Below are positions 32,286-43,501 of a stretch of 64,000 nucleotides of DNA, piece by piece. Within the stretch, counting starts at the first letter, position 1, and each line of letters begins with the position of its first letter. The DNA is from Gigaspora rosea (Eukaryota; Glomeromycota; Glomeromycetes; Diversisporales; Gigasporaceae). The position numbers were made by a program, and so were the translations under genes. The notes under the pieces are model-generated. The model ran no database searches. It saw only the letters and a program-made list of their open reading frames with translations, and was not told where the DNA came from. The stretch is taken from NCBI GenBank assembly GCA_003550325.1, contig QKWP01000771.1:136197-200196 (forward strand), written 5' to 3'.

Positions 32286-33500
32286 AGTATTAATTAAATA
32301 AATTGTGTAATAATTTAATTGCAATTGAATTTTTGGTATCCAGCATATCAGCATATTATTAAATTATGTATTTTGATTGGTTAATATTATGAGCAATCAC
32401 AGGTAAATTTGTCATACGTCGAAATGGAATTATTGCGAATTTAGAATCCACTTAGGTTGAAACAGAATTCTAAATGCAACCCAAGTTGGTACGAAACTTT
32501 AAAGTTGATTACTAATTAGATAATTGTAAATTTAATATCAAGTTGATTTTAAATTCAATGCCATATATCATATCGTTATGTCAAAATAAAATAACCCATT
32601 TTTATAATTTTATTATTTCACTTTTTCGTCCTTTGCAAAAACTCTATCTGGTTACTAAATCTCAAGATTATTAATATTTGCCTATAATGCATTTAAAGAA
32701 ATGCTTTTCAAATATTTTAGCAGCAGATCGACTGATAGTTGACGTAAATCCTTTATAGCACATGAAGTCTTTGATTATTTGTACAGTATCAAGGTTTTAC
32801 ATAGATCTAGAAAATATAAGAAAATAATCAAAGGCATTCCCACTGCATGATCCTCAAATGACTTATATTGCTTGGATACAATTCTGACATTATTAGATTA
32901 CTTATAAGTTTCTAGAATTAAATACTATAGTACAGTCGACCTTGGAGATTTGAACATCCTATAACACCTTCAGATATAATGAGCACAAAAATTTTCTATA
33001 GCGAATGTTTTTGAACATACGTAAATGTTCAAAAAGTGTCTATTATACAATCTTCCTCACAGTTAGATAATATTAACTGCAAATACAAAAGTGCATATAA
33101 AAAAATTATTGCAATCTGAAAAAGTTGTACCATGTGAAATACTAATCATGTATGTAAAAATTTCATATAATGCTTTAAAAAATAAGCCCTTTATTAAGTG
33201 ACTTAAATTTCAAAACAAATCATTGATGAAATAATTTGGAATACACATAACTTTAGTGTAGGTTAAATTGGAATTCCTTAATGACTCAAGCACATTTTAG
33301 AATTTCTATTACAACTTATGTTTATTTGGAATCAATCTAGGTAGATTCAAAATCAACAATACTTCTATTTTGACGTATGACAGATCTACCAAAATTGACC
33401 AATCATATAAATGTTTCCCTATGACAATCCTTATGAATTTCATATGATTGTACTGGCATAGGAGTTTTGTGATTGGCTGAAATAACATTATTCATTTTTT
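32286..33500. repeat. Inverted-repeat element with pogo-like insertion
   Basis: 'tttgtcatacgtcgaaatgg' at 32410 pairs with 'attttgacgtatgacagat' at 33367, and 'atccacttaggttga' pairs with 'tcaatctaggtagatt', about 1 kb apart. At 32933, after TA, 'cagtcgaccttggagattt' with 'gatataatgagc' is a pogo-type left terminus; its right end was not found. Confidence 0.5.
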
Positions 33501-34730
33501 TCAAATGTTGATCGAAGATTTCTAAATATCAGTATTATCAGTTCGATGTTTATGATTATTTTCAAAAGCTTAAGTGAAATGTTTATAATTTATAATTGAA
33601 AGTGGATGGTTTTATAGTATGGAAATTATTTTTTAGGTCATTATTTTTTTATGATTAATAGATTAATAGAAAAAAAGTCTGAAATTCTCAATATAATTCT
33701 GTAAAACCTACAGCTAATTTTTGTATATTACTAGCTACTGTATTAGGAAAATGAAATCAAAGAGAAATTTTAAAATTTTTATTTTAAGCAAAATAATTAT
33801 AGATTTATTTGCAACAAAGTGCATAGATGATCGTCAGATGTTGTAAATATATCTTAATTATCAGAAAATCGAATCAGAATAATTTTAAATAATGACATCA
33901 TAAACATCATAAAGGATTTTTTCTTGTGTGAACTGCCAAGCCATAATCAGGTATGTACATACCTATCTATAAAGTTACAATTATCCTATACCAATAAAGT
34001 ATAGTGCAAACTCTAACGATAATAATCAATTTATAGCATCTAATGTGCAGAGAGAAGTTGTAAATATAACAGTTTTGCACCTGCATTAAACGATCATTTG
34101 TAATAGTATGTACACAGAGCCATCCATGGCTATTCAGAAATTTTATTGGCTTATACACATAAAACCTAGCGCAACCTAGCGCAAAATTTATTTATACTCT
34201 GCGATCTTGATATAATAACCAGGTATAACTCTTGCATTTCTTCACTCACAGTCATCTTGCTTTATTCCGACAACTTTCAATAAAAATCACCATAATAAGT
34301 TATTAGATGGCATAGTCCAAATAAATGCAAAGTATCGAGTAATGTGAATGTTATTCAAGTAGTCTAAGGTACTTATTAAATGTATTAGTCATTTTTTAAT
34401 CACAGCACTGAATAAAAAGTTATATCAATATAGAATAGAGACTTGCATTAAAAATAAACAAAACAGGATTATGTATCTGTGAAAAAAGCAGTTAAATTAT
34501 TGTGCATGATTTATGTCTTTATAAATTATATGAACACAGTTAGTTTTGATATATTTAGCTTGTTATATATTATATTAGCGTCAAGAATAAGGAAAGTAAT
34601 TTCATGTACAGTAGTGTAGTAAAATGACAATCAACAGATTAGCCTATTGTGTCAAACGCAATATGTGATTTTATATAATACAGGATAATAGCTTGAACAA
34701 CATAAGCAATAGCCTATACATTGTGAAAAG
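33501..34730. other. AT-rich, nothing recognised
   Basis: No gene, repeat pair or RNA that I can support. Confidence 0.4.
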
Positions 34731-35870
34731 TGTCAGAGTACCCGGCCCCTTAAAAACCTATTATAGTCTTTTTATGTATAAAATATATATAGTTTTCTTT
34801 CGTTATACTATTATTTATGTTTAAAGTATAGGACCTCTTGAGTATAATATATAATACTATAAGCCTCTAGAGATATAGTACATCTTTACCTGCCCTAAAC
34901 TTGATTCGATGATCTGAGATAGTAAGGATATTAAAGATATCAAATATATCAAATATATCAAGGATATTAAAGATATCAAATATATCAAATATATCAAGGA
35001 TATTAAAGATATCAAATATATTAAATATATCAAAGATAGTAAAGATATCAAGGATATCAAATATAATTAGTTCAGAAAAAACTAGTTAGGACTTGATAAT
35101 TTCATAACAATGTTGTAAAAGACGCAGCAATGTAAAAAGTATAAATATCTGAACTCTTTTCGTTCAAATAAAGCTAACTCAAGTATAGAGTTTAAGAATA
35201 ACCTTCAAAATAAGAGTAGAAGTGTTAGTAGTTGTTCCCTTAAGTTTTCCAAAGACAAATTTATCTTCGAAACTTCAACATTTTCGTAACTCCAAAAATC
35301 CCTTTGTATTAACCGTAACTTCGAGAATATCCTAAAACTCGATTTCAACTAAAAACATAAAAAAATAAAAGGCTTGTAATCAACAAAAACAATTTATATA
35401 AAACCCAAATTGATTAGATCATTGATTACCTTATTTATCATATAATTAACTACCCTGCTAATTAATTCCCGTTCTCTGCCAACACATGGAATTGCCCTCA
35501 AACCAGATCAGAAAATTACGTCAACTCCAATCGGCAACCTGATTGTTCTTGTCCTGTGACACCGTGAACCAAGTCCACAACTGAAATCGACTATTTCAAT
35601 CTAAGGAAAAGGGAAAGATATTAGTTAGTGTATACTTAAAAACAAAAAAAGTAATACCAGAAATATATAAAAGAAATACTTATTATATTTAGGAACCACC
35701 GCAGCAAGACCTTAAGTTCTAACTCTCGAACCAAGTCAATCAATGCCTCTTTTCTACCTACCACATTAGGATTTAAGTCTTGTGGATATATAGTATTGAT
35801 AGTTTAGGATAGAAAAGTAGCTAGTTATAGATATTATTATTTGTCAGGAACATTCTACATCCTTACATTT
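34731..35870 (+). repeat. Candidate 5' LTR of gypsy-1
   Basis: Begins 'tgtcagagtacccggcccc' and ends 'acatccttaca' directly before 'tttggtggtaactatgag', which matches the sequence just after the gypsy-2 5' LTR ('tttggtggtgactgtgag'). Contains TATA-like 'tataaaatatatatag' and AATAAA at 35167. No partner LTR survives in the window, so the left boundary is a guess. Confidence 0.4.
34915..35070. repeat. atatcaa minisatellite
   Basis: Tandem 9-bp words 'atatcaaat', 'atatcaagg', 'atattaaag' arranged in a 45-bp higher-order period. Confidence 0.8.
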
Positions 35871-35895
35871 GGTGGTAACTATGAGATTCAACTCC
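35871..35895 (+). promoter_or_regulatory. Primer-binding-site-like leader of gypsy-1
   Basis: 'tttggtggtaactatgag' at the LTR junction is shared with gypsy-2 (39129). The tRNA it would pair with was not identified. Confidence 0.4.
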
Positions 35896-35962
35896 TCTAA
35901 CCGCACCTAATTACAAATAAAATTAGCATGACATAATTGTTTATAAGCCCTACCCAAAGAAA

Positions 35963-37060
35963 ATGTCTAACCTTGGAAATTTTGAAATCAAAGAAGCCAG
36001 GAATGGCTTTCACCACATGGGTCGCAAGCTAACAGAGAAGTGCCCCAAAAACTGAAACCCACTTAGGACTGCTCAGGAAGTCGCTCAAGCCTTTTGAAAC
36101 ATTGCTATGTATGATGTACCGCCCACCCCATGAGAAAATAATTGGGTTCACATTAAGACTTTTAAAGCAAAGACTCTGTTGAATGGATCGAAGCATTCGA
36201 AAGGGCCGCTGATGCCAATAATTGGACTACAGCCTAAAAAATAAGGATTGCTTCAGGATACTTAGCTGGTATTGCTGCCACCTGGTACAATGATAACAAA
36301 GAAGACCTACTTTTTTGGGATGACAAAGCAAATTCTAACAATAGTTTTGTCCAGTCTCTCGTGAAATATTTCACTACACCTGAGTGAAGACATCAATGGC
36401 AAGTGGAGCTAAATACTCTAGTACATGGTGAAGCAGAGAAGACTGATAAATATGCCTACAGGTTTAAAAAATTATCGAAATGAGTAGACCCTGATAATCA
36501 CCTACTGGCCATCTACATCATTCGAATGTTCCTGGGGACTTCAGGAACAAACCACGGTACTAATGTCTTTAAGTAACCCAGAAAATTTGGACGAATCTAT
36601 AATGCAGCCAGAAAAGAAGAAGCAGGCAATTATTACAAAAAAAGAAGTGCTAGTAATGGGCCCACCCACCTTCTTGATGACCTAAATAAAAAAAACACAA
36701 CAAATGGCTACTAATTATGAAAAATTAACAATCAGTTTCACTGCTACAGTAGAAATTAGCCAGCTCCAATCTTCACAAAGATCCCGCCAGCCCCAATATG
36801 TGACCCAGAAAGGGATTAAGTAGGACCTCAAAATATATATATATAGGTCAGATATGAGTTTGCTTATTTTTGAGGTTTTTTATACAAATTTTTTCTATTT
36901 ATAGTAATTTTTTGCTTATTTTTGAAGTTTTTCTACAGATTTTTCCTTTTTTAGTAACTCTATAATTAACCTGACCTATCTATATATATTTTGGGGTCCT
37001 GATTAAGTGCTACAATTGTGAAGAACAGGGTCATATCACTCAAACTGTCCTTTCGAGCCC
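35963..37060 (+). pseudogene. gypsy-1 gag remnant with CCHC knuckle
   Basis: Broken frames read DSVEWIEAFERAADANNW, IRIASGYLAGIAATWYNDN, KYFTTPE, HQWQVELNTLVHGEAEKTD and KKLSK, the capsid pattern of Ty3/gypsy gag. Several stops and shifts. The zinc knuckle reads CYNCEEQGHITQ then a one-base shift before the last Cys. A MITE (36822-37000) lies immediately before its first Cys. Role in life: capsid and RNA packaging. Confidence 0.8.
36822..37000. mobile_element. MITE, aggaccTC family, copy 2
   Basis: Ends 'aggacctcaaaatatatat' and 'atatattttggggtcct'. Perfect 8-bp duplication GATTAAGT at 36814-36821 and 37001-37008. It splits the gypsy-1 zinc knuckle between Lys and the first Cys. Confidence 0.9.
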
Positions 37061-38329
37061 TGTTGAACCTACGGAAGAACCCCTACTTCTCCTAACCGAA
37101 ATATCAACCAAACCTGCCTATTAATCTGTATGATATTATTTCTCCCAGACCAAAAAAAAAGTTTATGCAGTTAAGTAGCAAGATAGGCCTGAGGTGAGGA
37201 AGAAAATAACTGGGATGATAGGTTAAGAAAGAGGGTTGTCCTAGAACAAGGCCAAGAAGCCCAGCCAGGCCTTATACAGCAAAATCGACCTACTTCAATA
37301 GAAGAAGATCATCTGAAGCAAGACCTCATTTTTGCCACACATCCATAACCAGGAGCTACTAATCGACCAAGGCATAGAGGAACCCTCTGTGGTAGATTTG
37401 ACACCACCCTATAATATAGCAGAAGATTTATTAAATCAGTGAGCTAATGCTACCTAAGACAGTTGCTCCAAGTCCCTAACAAAGGCAAAACTTGTCTCAA
37501 GCCCTCTGGTGCCTGTTGATAACAATGGCAAAGGAGACCAATTTAGCTGAACCAACTTTCAGTACCTGAACTACAGTTGCAAAATATATAAGGATAAAAA
37601 ATAATCTTATATTATCCATATTAGATACTGGGGCCACAGTCAATATCTTATCAAAAAAATTGGCAGATAAATTAGATCTCAAAATTACTGAGCTATCAAA
37701 TACAGTGGTAGTTATTGCTAATGGAACTAAAGAAAGGGCCTTAGGAAAAATACCAGGTATTAGACTAGCTATCAGGGATATAATAGTACCTACTAACTTC
37801 CAGATACTTAAAAATTCGGAAAAAGAATTGCTGTTGGGGATAGATTGGTTCCAAAAGGTCCATGCTAGATTCCACTTCGACAAAGAGAAGATATTCCTAA
37901 GATACTTAGGTAAAAGTATCAAAGCATCTATTATCAAGCAAAGGAATGTCCATCAATCACCCACCTAAAGACCTATAACGATGATAATGATTATTTCAAC
38001 AACTACGATAAGGAAGACCTTGAGGAAGTAGAAAGCTATTACTCTATTGAGACTGGAGATGATGCCAACCTGTATGTTGACTCTGGTCTAAATATCAGTA
38101 GTCCGGCCATTTATCTAACAGCTATTGAAGAAGTGCCCACACGGAAAAGGACAAAAATATCTAGTTAACTCCTAAAAAAGCCATAGAAAAATTAGTAGTA
38201 GTAGACTCATTAAATAAAGAACAAAAAGAAGAAGTGATGCCTATCCTGCAAAATAACAAGGTATTATTTCTTCTGAATTAGCAAAGTTTGGATATGCTGG
38301 CCAGGTCCAGAATGAAATTGACACAGGGG
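37061..38329 (+). pseudogene. gypsy-1 protease and start of RT
   Basis: Retropepsin-like region: LDTGATVNILS (DTG at 37624-37632), KERALGKIPGIRLAIRD, and LLLGIDWFQKVHARFHF, the second conserved block. One dimer subunit's length, as in Ty3 proteases. Downstream, EEVPTRKRTK and KEQKEEVMPILQNNKVLF with stops lead to the RT entry. The gene is cut at 38329 by the hAT element and resumes at 46001. Confidence 0.8.
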
Positions 38330-38544
38330 TAGGGATGTTAAATTATTTAAATAAACTGGGTCCGAACCTGGTTCAAACTACTTTTTTTAGCTGTTCATTC
38401 AAAGAAAATTGACGACAAGTTCTTGAACTAGTTTTATAATTTAGTTTATAAACCTGATTTATAAACCCAGTTTATAAACTTAGCTTATAAAACTGGTTTG
38501 AAAACTCAGCTTATATAAACCTGATTATAACAAAATCGTAATAT

Positions 38545-39128
38545 TGTCACGGGGTAAACGTGACGGATAATCATTTAAAGTACACTGCGTCATGTTGATC
38601 AATCATGCATATCAGCAGTCCACGAGCGATCATAATACTCCGGCTCACCTTACGGTAAAATAATTCAAGGAACCTAAAGAGAAGAAATCATGAATTAAAG
38701 ATTACTTAAAAATAGTTATTAAATATTGTAAAGATAGCCATCATTACTATCATCATATAGTACTTATCATGTAATAATCAATATCATAAACCCTTTAGTT
38801 ATAGTGATTATACTGGGATCCGTCCGTGATCAGAGACTAGTGATGGTACCATGATGAAAGATCGATAATCCTTAAACCTCCTTAGTTAGTTAATCTAGTA
38901 AAAGTTATAAATGCTCTGTACTTTCCCTCTTGTAAAAGAATAACATACCCTAGGAGATTATAATAAATACCCTATAATATATTCCTAAATTTCTTCATAA
39001 TAAAACTATTAATAAACTTTTTAATAAATTGTCAAATCACTATTGTCACACCTCTGGTGAGTTATATTAAGTAATAAAACTCTACTTTCATACGTTTCAT
39101 ATAAAAGAATACGTTTCTGCTCGCAACA
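38545..39128 (+). repeat. gypsy-2 5' LTR
   Basis: TG..CA-bounded ('tgtcacggggtaaacgtg' to 'tttctgctcgcaaca'). Closely matches 44879-45474; the 5' copy lacks about 12 bp near 38852 and shows mostly transition differences. Host flank AATAT/ATAT gives a 4-5 bp target duplication. Confidence 0.95.
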
Positions 39129-39150
39129 TTTGGTGGTGACTGTGAGATTG
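39129..39150 (+). promoter_or_regulatory. gypsy-2 primer-binding-site-like leader
   Basis: 'tttggtggtgactgtgag' right after the LTR, conserved with gypsy-1 at 35871. Confidence 0.5.
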
Positions 39151-39186
39151 TCAACTTCATAAAATTTTACATCTTATCTATTAATA

Positions 39187-40027
39187 ATGAATGAAGAACA
39201 GTTTAATAAGTTCATGGAAGCCATGACTAATTCGGCTAGCAAAGAAGGAGTTAAAACCCTATTGAAGGAGAATAATTTAGTAAAAGTTAAGTACTTTTAT
39301 GGAACCAACGATGAGGACCCTTTCGAATGGTTTGATGATTTCAAAAGAGCATCAGAAGCCAATAATTGGACCAAAGACCATATAGTAAAAATTGCATCTG
39401 GATACTTGAAAGAAATGGCAGCTGTATAGTACAAAGCAATCAAAGAAAGCATCGAGTATTGGAAAGTAAAAGAAGAAAACGAAACAGATCAAGGCAAAAG
39501 TTTTTACCATTTGTTTGTAGAACAATTTGACCCGAAAGAATGTCAATATCGTTGGCAGATGGAACTATATAAATTACGGCAAAAAGATACAGAGAAAGTG
39601 GATATCTATGGCACAAAATTTACAAAGTTACTCAATAGAATTAATGTTGATAATGGTTTTTCTGACAAATTCATTGTTGGAATGTTTTTAAATGGTCTAA
39701 AAGGCAATAATGCCACTTTAGTATCCGTAGCTGCACCTAAAAATCTGAATGAAGCTATCGCCGCGGCCAAGAGAGTCGAAGCAGGAGAAAACTATGGTCG
39801 ACAGCCTCCTGATGTAATAAGCGAACAGCAACAAGTAGGGAATGAGTTAAGGGACTTAAAGAAAACTATTGAAAACTTAACAATAAACTATGTAGCTCTG
39901 TCCACCCAAATGAAGGATACGACGATAAATCGCCCCCATAATAATTCTTATAGACGAGGATGACCTCTTAGATGCCACGATTGTGGTGAAATAGGACATG
40001 CAGCTAAAAACTGTATGTCAAAAAGAA
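39187..40027 (+). pseudogene. gypsy-2 gag, two nonsense codons
   Basis: Starts MNEEQFNKFMEAM, with YFYGTNDEDPFEWFDDFKRA, LYKLRQKDTEKVDIYGTKF and VGMFLNGLKGNNATLVSV, all matching Ty3/gypsy capsid. TAG at 39427 stands where Trp of the conserved A.WY motif belongs, and TGA at 39961 follows a basic linker. The CCHC knuckle CHDCGEIGHAAKNC is intact at 39973-40014. Forms the particle and binds RNA. Both stops can be explained by single transitions. Confidence 0.85.
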
Positions 40028-40534
40028 ATACCCATACCCTGATAAAAAAAGAGACAATTATAATAAGACAAAAACTATTAGTTTCTGTGAAATAGAAGAA
40101 ACTAATAATGATGAAGTTTATACATTAGTCAATGTTACCCCTCAGAAGGCTGAAAAACGTCTGGCGGACCCTAAATGGGAAGGAAGATTAAGGAAGGAAG
40201 TAAGAATGCCCCAAAAACAGTCAGAAAATGAACAAAATATGGAGATTGATAATCTCCCTACGGCTCAGGACTTAACTCCCTTGAATAAGACAAAAGGGAA
40301 ACGTAGACCGTCAAAAATTGATTCTTTAAACCCATACAATGTGGCGGATGATATTCTGGCCTTACCTACTAGCGCCACAGTAGGACAGATACTCCAATAC
40401 CCGAACCAGAGAAGAAACTTGGCCAAAATATTAAAACGCCCCACCAACTTAAAAGAAACTAATTTCATTTACCCCGAAGAACTACGCCGCACGACTGCAT
40501 CCCAGTGTTATATTCGAATACCAATAGCCCGGTG
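40028..40534 (+). pseudogene. gypsy-2 gag-protease linker
   Basis: Open in one frame at 40206-40538 (ENEQNMEIDNLPTAQDLTP), charged and low complexity, linking the knuckle to the protease through a frame change. No domain recognised. Confidence 0.5.
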
Positions 40535-40840
40535 CTAGCAGTATTAGATTCAGGCACAGCCGTAAGCATTATATCGAAATGCTTACTAGACAAACTAGGA
40601 TTAAGTATAAATGACAAATCTACTACCGTGGTAGTAATGGCCACAGAAACGAAGGCCAAAACACTAGGAATAGTAAAAGATGTTAGATTAGTGATCCAGG
40701 AAGTTGTAATACCCACGACTTTACATGTCGTAAAATCTTCAGGCGATACCTTACTGCTGGGAACTGATTGGTTCCAAAGAACAAAAGCTCGAATTCATTT
40801 TGAGAGCAGAAATTGTACTTACGATATGCAAATAGGTTAG
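40505..40840 (+). pseudogene. gypsy-2 aspartic protease
   Basis: VLDSGTAVSIIS is the active-site loop (DSG in place of DTG, a tolerated variant), followed by TETKAKTLGIVKDVRL and TLLLGTDWFQRTKARIHFE, aligned block by block with gypsy-1. It cleaves the Gag-Pol polyprotein in family members. Open on its own but out of continuous frame with its neighbours. Confidence 0.8.
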
Positions 40841-41093
40841 CAGAAGTACCAATTTCTAATTCTGGTACCGAAGGTCTTATTCCAATTGAGGGTGAAGAAA
40901 TCCAGAGCGACAGTGGAGATACATTCGACGAATTCGACTATGAGGAAGAAGAATTCAATGAATTAGGAAAAAATAATAGTTGACTAATAGAAGAAAATCC
41001 CACATTGTACTTAACTAATATCGAAGAAGTGCCTACACAAAAAAAAAAGATGACAAAAATAAAGATAAATCTGTAAAAAATTTAATAAAAGAA

Positions 41094-41910
41094 ATGGTAA
41101 ACAACGAAGAACTAACACAAGAGCAACAGAATTTAGCCAAAGAATTCTTACTTATAGAAGAAAGTCTGTTTGCTCAAAGTCTCGAAGAATTAGGTCGTAC
41201 TAATGCTATTACTCATAGCATTAATATGGGTGACTCTGCACCGATTAAACAGGGGTATTACCAGGCAGCCTACGAAGAAAATGAATTTATTAGGAAAGAA
41301 ATTAATAAACTAAAGAAACAAGGGCTTATTATAGAGATAAATAGTCTCTGGGCTTCTCCGGTAGTTATAGTACCGAAGAAAAACGGTAAACTATGATTCT
41401 GCGTAGATTACCAAAAATTAAATTCGATCACAAAAAAGGATACGTATCCACTTCCACATAACTCCGACCTCCTCGACACTTTCAGCAAAGCCCAATAGTT
41501 TTCTACGTTAGACCTAATAAGTGGATATTGGCAAGTTGGAGTAAATGAAAAAGATATTGAAAAATTACATTTATAACAAAATATGGTATTTACGTGTTTA
41601 AAGTAATGCCATTTGGCCTCTGTAACGCCCCAGAACCTTCCAACGATTAATGGATACAGTGCTTGAAGGTTGTATTGGAGTTTTCACCGTAGTATACCTA
41701 GATGATATAAATATATACTCAAATTCGTTAGAAGAACATTTAAAACATTTAAAAATTGTTTTTAACAGATTAAGAGAGGCAAAATTAAAATTGAATCCAG
41801 AAAAATGTATTTTTTTTAAATCTGAAATTAATTACCTGGAACATGTAATTAATAAGGAGGGGTAAAACCAGACGAATCAAAAGTTGAAAAGGTTAAAAAA
41901 TTTCCAACAC
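41094..41910 (+). pseudogene. gypsy-2 reverse transcriptase
   Basis: Blocks in order: INMGDSAPIKQGYY, LWASPVVIVPKKNGKL, a TGA where Arg of RFCVDY belongs (41394), YPLPHNSDLLDTFSKA, a TAG replacing Trp of AQWFSTLDL, GYWQVGVNEKD, a frame loss near 41565-41640, then VVYLDDINIYS with catalytic YLDD at 41695-41706 and LNPEKCIFFKSEINYLEHV. Synthesises cDNA in active relatives; here broken by at least two stops and one shift. Confidence 0.9.
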
Positions 41911-42524
41911 CAAACAAATCTTCGACAATTGAGGGAATTTATCGGGTTGGCATCTTATTATCGCCGTTTTATCAAGGGATTCGCTACGAGATTTGCTACG
42001 ATAGCCCGACCACTTCATAAACTACTAGAAAAGACGTCCTCTACAAATGGAAAGAAGATCAACAAAATGCCTTTGAAACTCTAAAAAGACATTTAATGAT
42101 GGCAACTATTTTAAAATACCTGAATTTTAATAAAATGTTCTATTTACACACCGATACCTTTGGTGTAGGTTTAGGAGCCATATTAGCTCAGAAAGATAAA
42201 GGCCACAAAGAATATGTGGTAGCCTATGCAAGTAGAGGACTTTCTAGGACCAAACGTAATTATTCAACTCCGGAACTCGAATGTTTGGCAGTCGTATGGG
42301 CTGTTGAGCATTTTCACTATTATCTAGACGCCAAACATTTCACTATAATAATGGACCATGTCGCTCTAAAATGGCTCCATACGTCGAAACCAAAAGGAAA
42401 GAGGGCCAGTTGGATTTTGAGGTTGCAGCCCTATAATTATTCAATTATACACTGCACCGGGTGGAAGCATTCAAATGTTGATGCACTATCTAGAATGTAT
42501 CAAAATGAAAAAAGAACAACCTAA
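41911..42524 (+). pseudogene. gypsy-2 RT connection and RNase H
   Basis: LREFIGLASYYRRFIKGF is the thumb/connection, then after a shift RNase H: FYLHTDTFGVGLGAIL (catalytic Asp in HTD), YSTPELECLAVVWAVEHF (Glu), IIMDHVALKWL (Asp), ending HSNVDALSRM. TDTF replaces the usual TDAS. Removes RNA from the hybrid during reverse transcription. Confidence 0.9.
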
Positions 42525-43501
42525 ACTTGAGGCGATCGATATTGAACTGGGAACTTCTTCTGATTGGGAATGCGATATCAGAATTAAAGGATAAAAAATT
42601 TGCCGTTTTCATAATATGGGATTCTGGAATGAGAAGCAGGCGTCAAGTGGAGGAAATAAATAAAAAGAACCACAAAGAATACTTAGCTTTTATCAACATC
42701 ATCTCAAAGTCAAAAAGTCCATCAGAAAGAGAAAGGACTACTACTTCCCTCCCCACTCGTTGGTGCTCCTTCTAACGTAACTTCTGAACGCCTTTTCTAA
42801 TCTTTCGATCCCCCGCCTTCAACTCCAATATCTGAATTTTTCCGAAAACCACTTACTCTACCTATCATACTAGATTAATTATAATACTATATTAAATCAT
42901 AATAATTAAAAATTTTATTACCAGTCTTCTTCCACTTTCTTCGCGCCTTCAACGTCTTCAGCATTCTCGACTTTTTTTTTTATTCCTGTTATTATATAAA
43001 TACTAATAATTCCTTTTATTCCTTACTTCGATAATCGGAAGTAATGAAGATAACTAAATACCTAAAGTTTAGATCAGAATCTTCTAGATGTTAAATTATT
43101 AAGAACTCTAATAGAAGTTCAAAAAATAATAATAAATATATATATATACGAATATTTTAATTTCTTTAACTACACTAACAGACACAAAAAAAAGGGGTAC
43201 TCTACCCATAATACGCGTATCAAGCCTGGTACTGTCAGGGTTAGCTACCACAAATAAGTACTGCGCAAAAATTGAGGATTGTTCAAACCTATAAGACGTG
43301 CATCAGGCCTGGTACTGGCGGGGTTAGCTACTACAAATAAGTACTGCGCAAAAATTGAAGATTGTTCAAACCTATAAGATGCGTATCAAGCCTGGTACTG
43401 GCAGGTTAGCTACCACAAATAAGTACCGTGAGAGGTTGAAAGATTCTACTGGACTTTCCAACGAAATCCAACTTTAAGAAACAATCCAGCCCAGGTAGTC
43501 A
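42525..43501 (+). other. gypsy-2 spacer between RNase H and integrase
   Basis: Decayed linker; 42776-43200 has no coding sense. It contains the 83-bp tandem repeat. 'gtcagtgtcctggcaaa' at 43497 has a homologue in gypsy-1 at 52268 ('gtcggtgtcctggcaaa'). Confidence 0.6.
43214..43432 (+). repeat. 83-bp tandem repeat in gypsy-2
   Basis: Units begin near 43215, 43298 and 43381 (gcgtatcaagcctggtactg and variants), sharing 'ggttagctac.acaaataag' and 'gattgttcaaacctataag'. About 2.6 copies with few differences. Confidence 0.9.

Noticed and set aside
34857..35060. ISLIYL repeat membrane peptide
   Set aside because: Translation of an A/T minisatellite.
37497..37937. 146-residue minus-strand frame
   Set aside because: Antisense of the gypsy-1 protease, which has clear family motifs on the plus strand.
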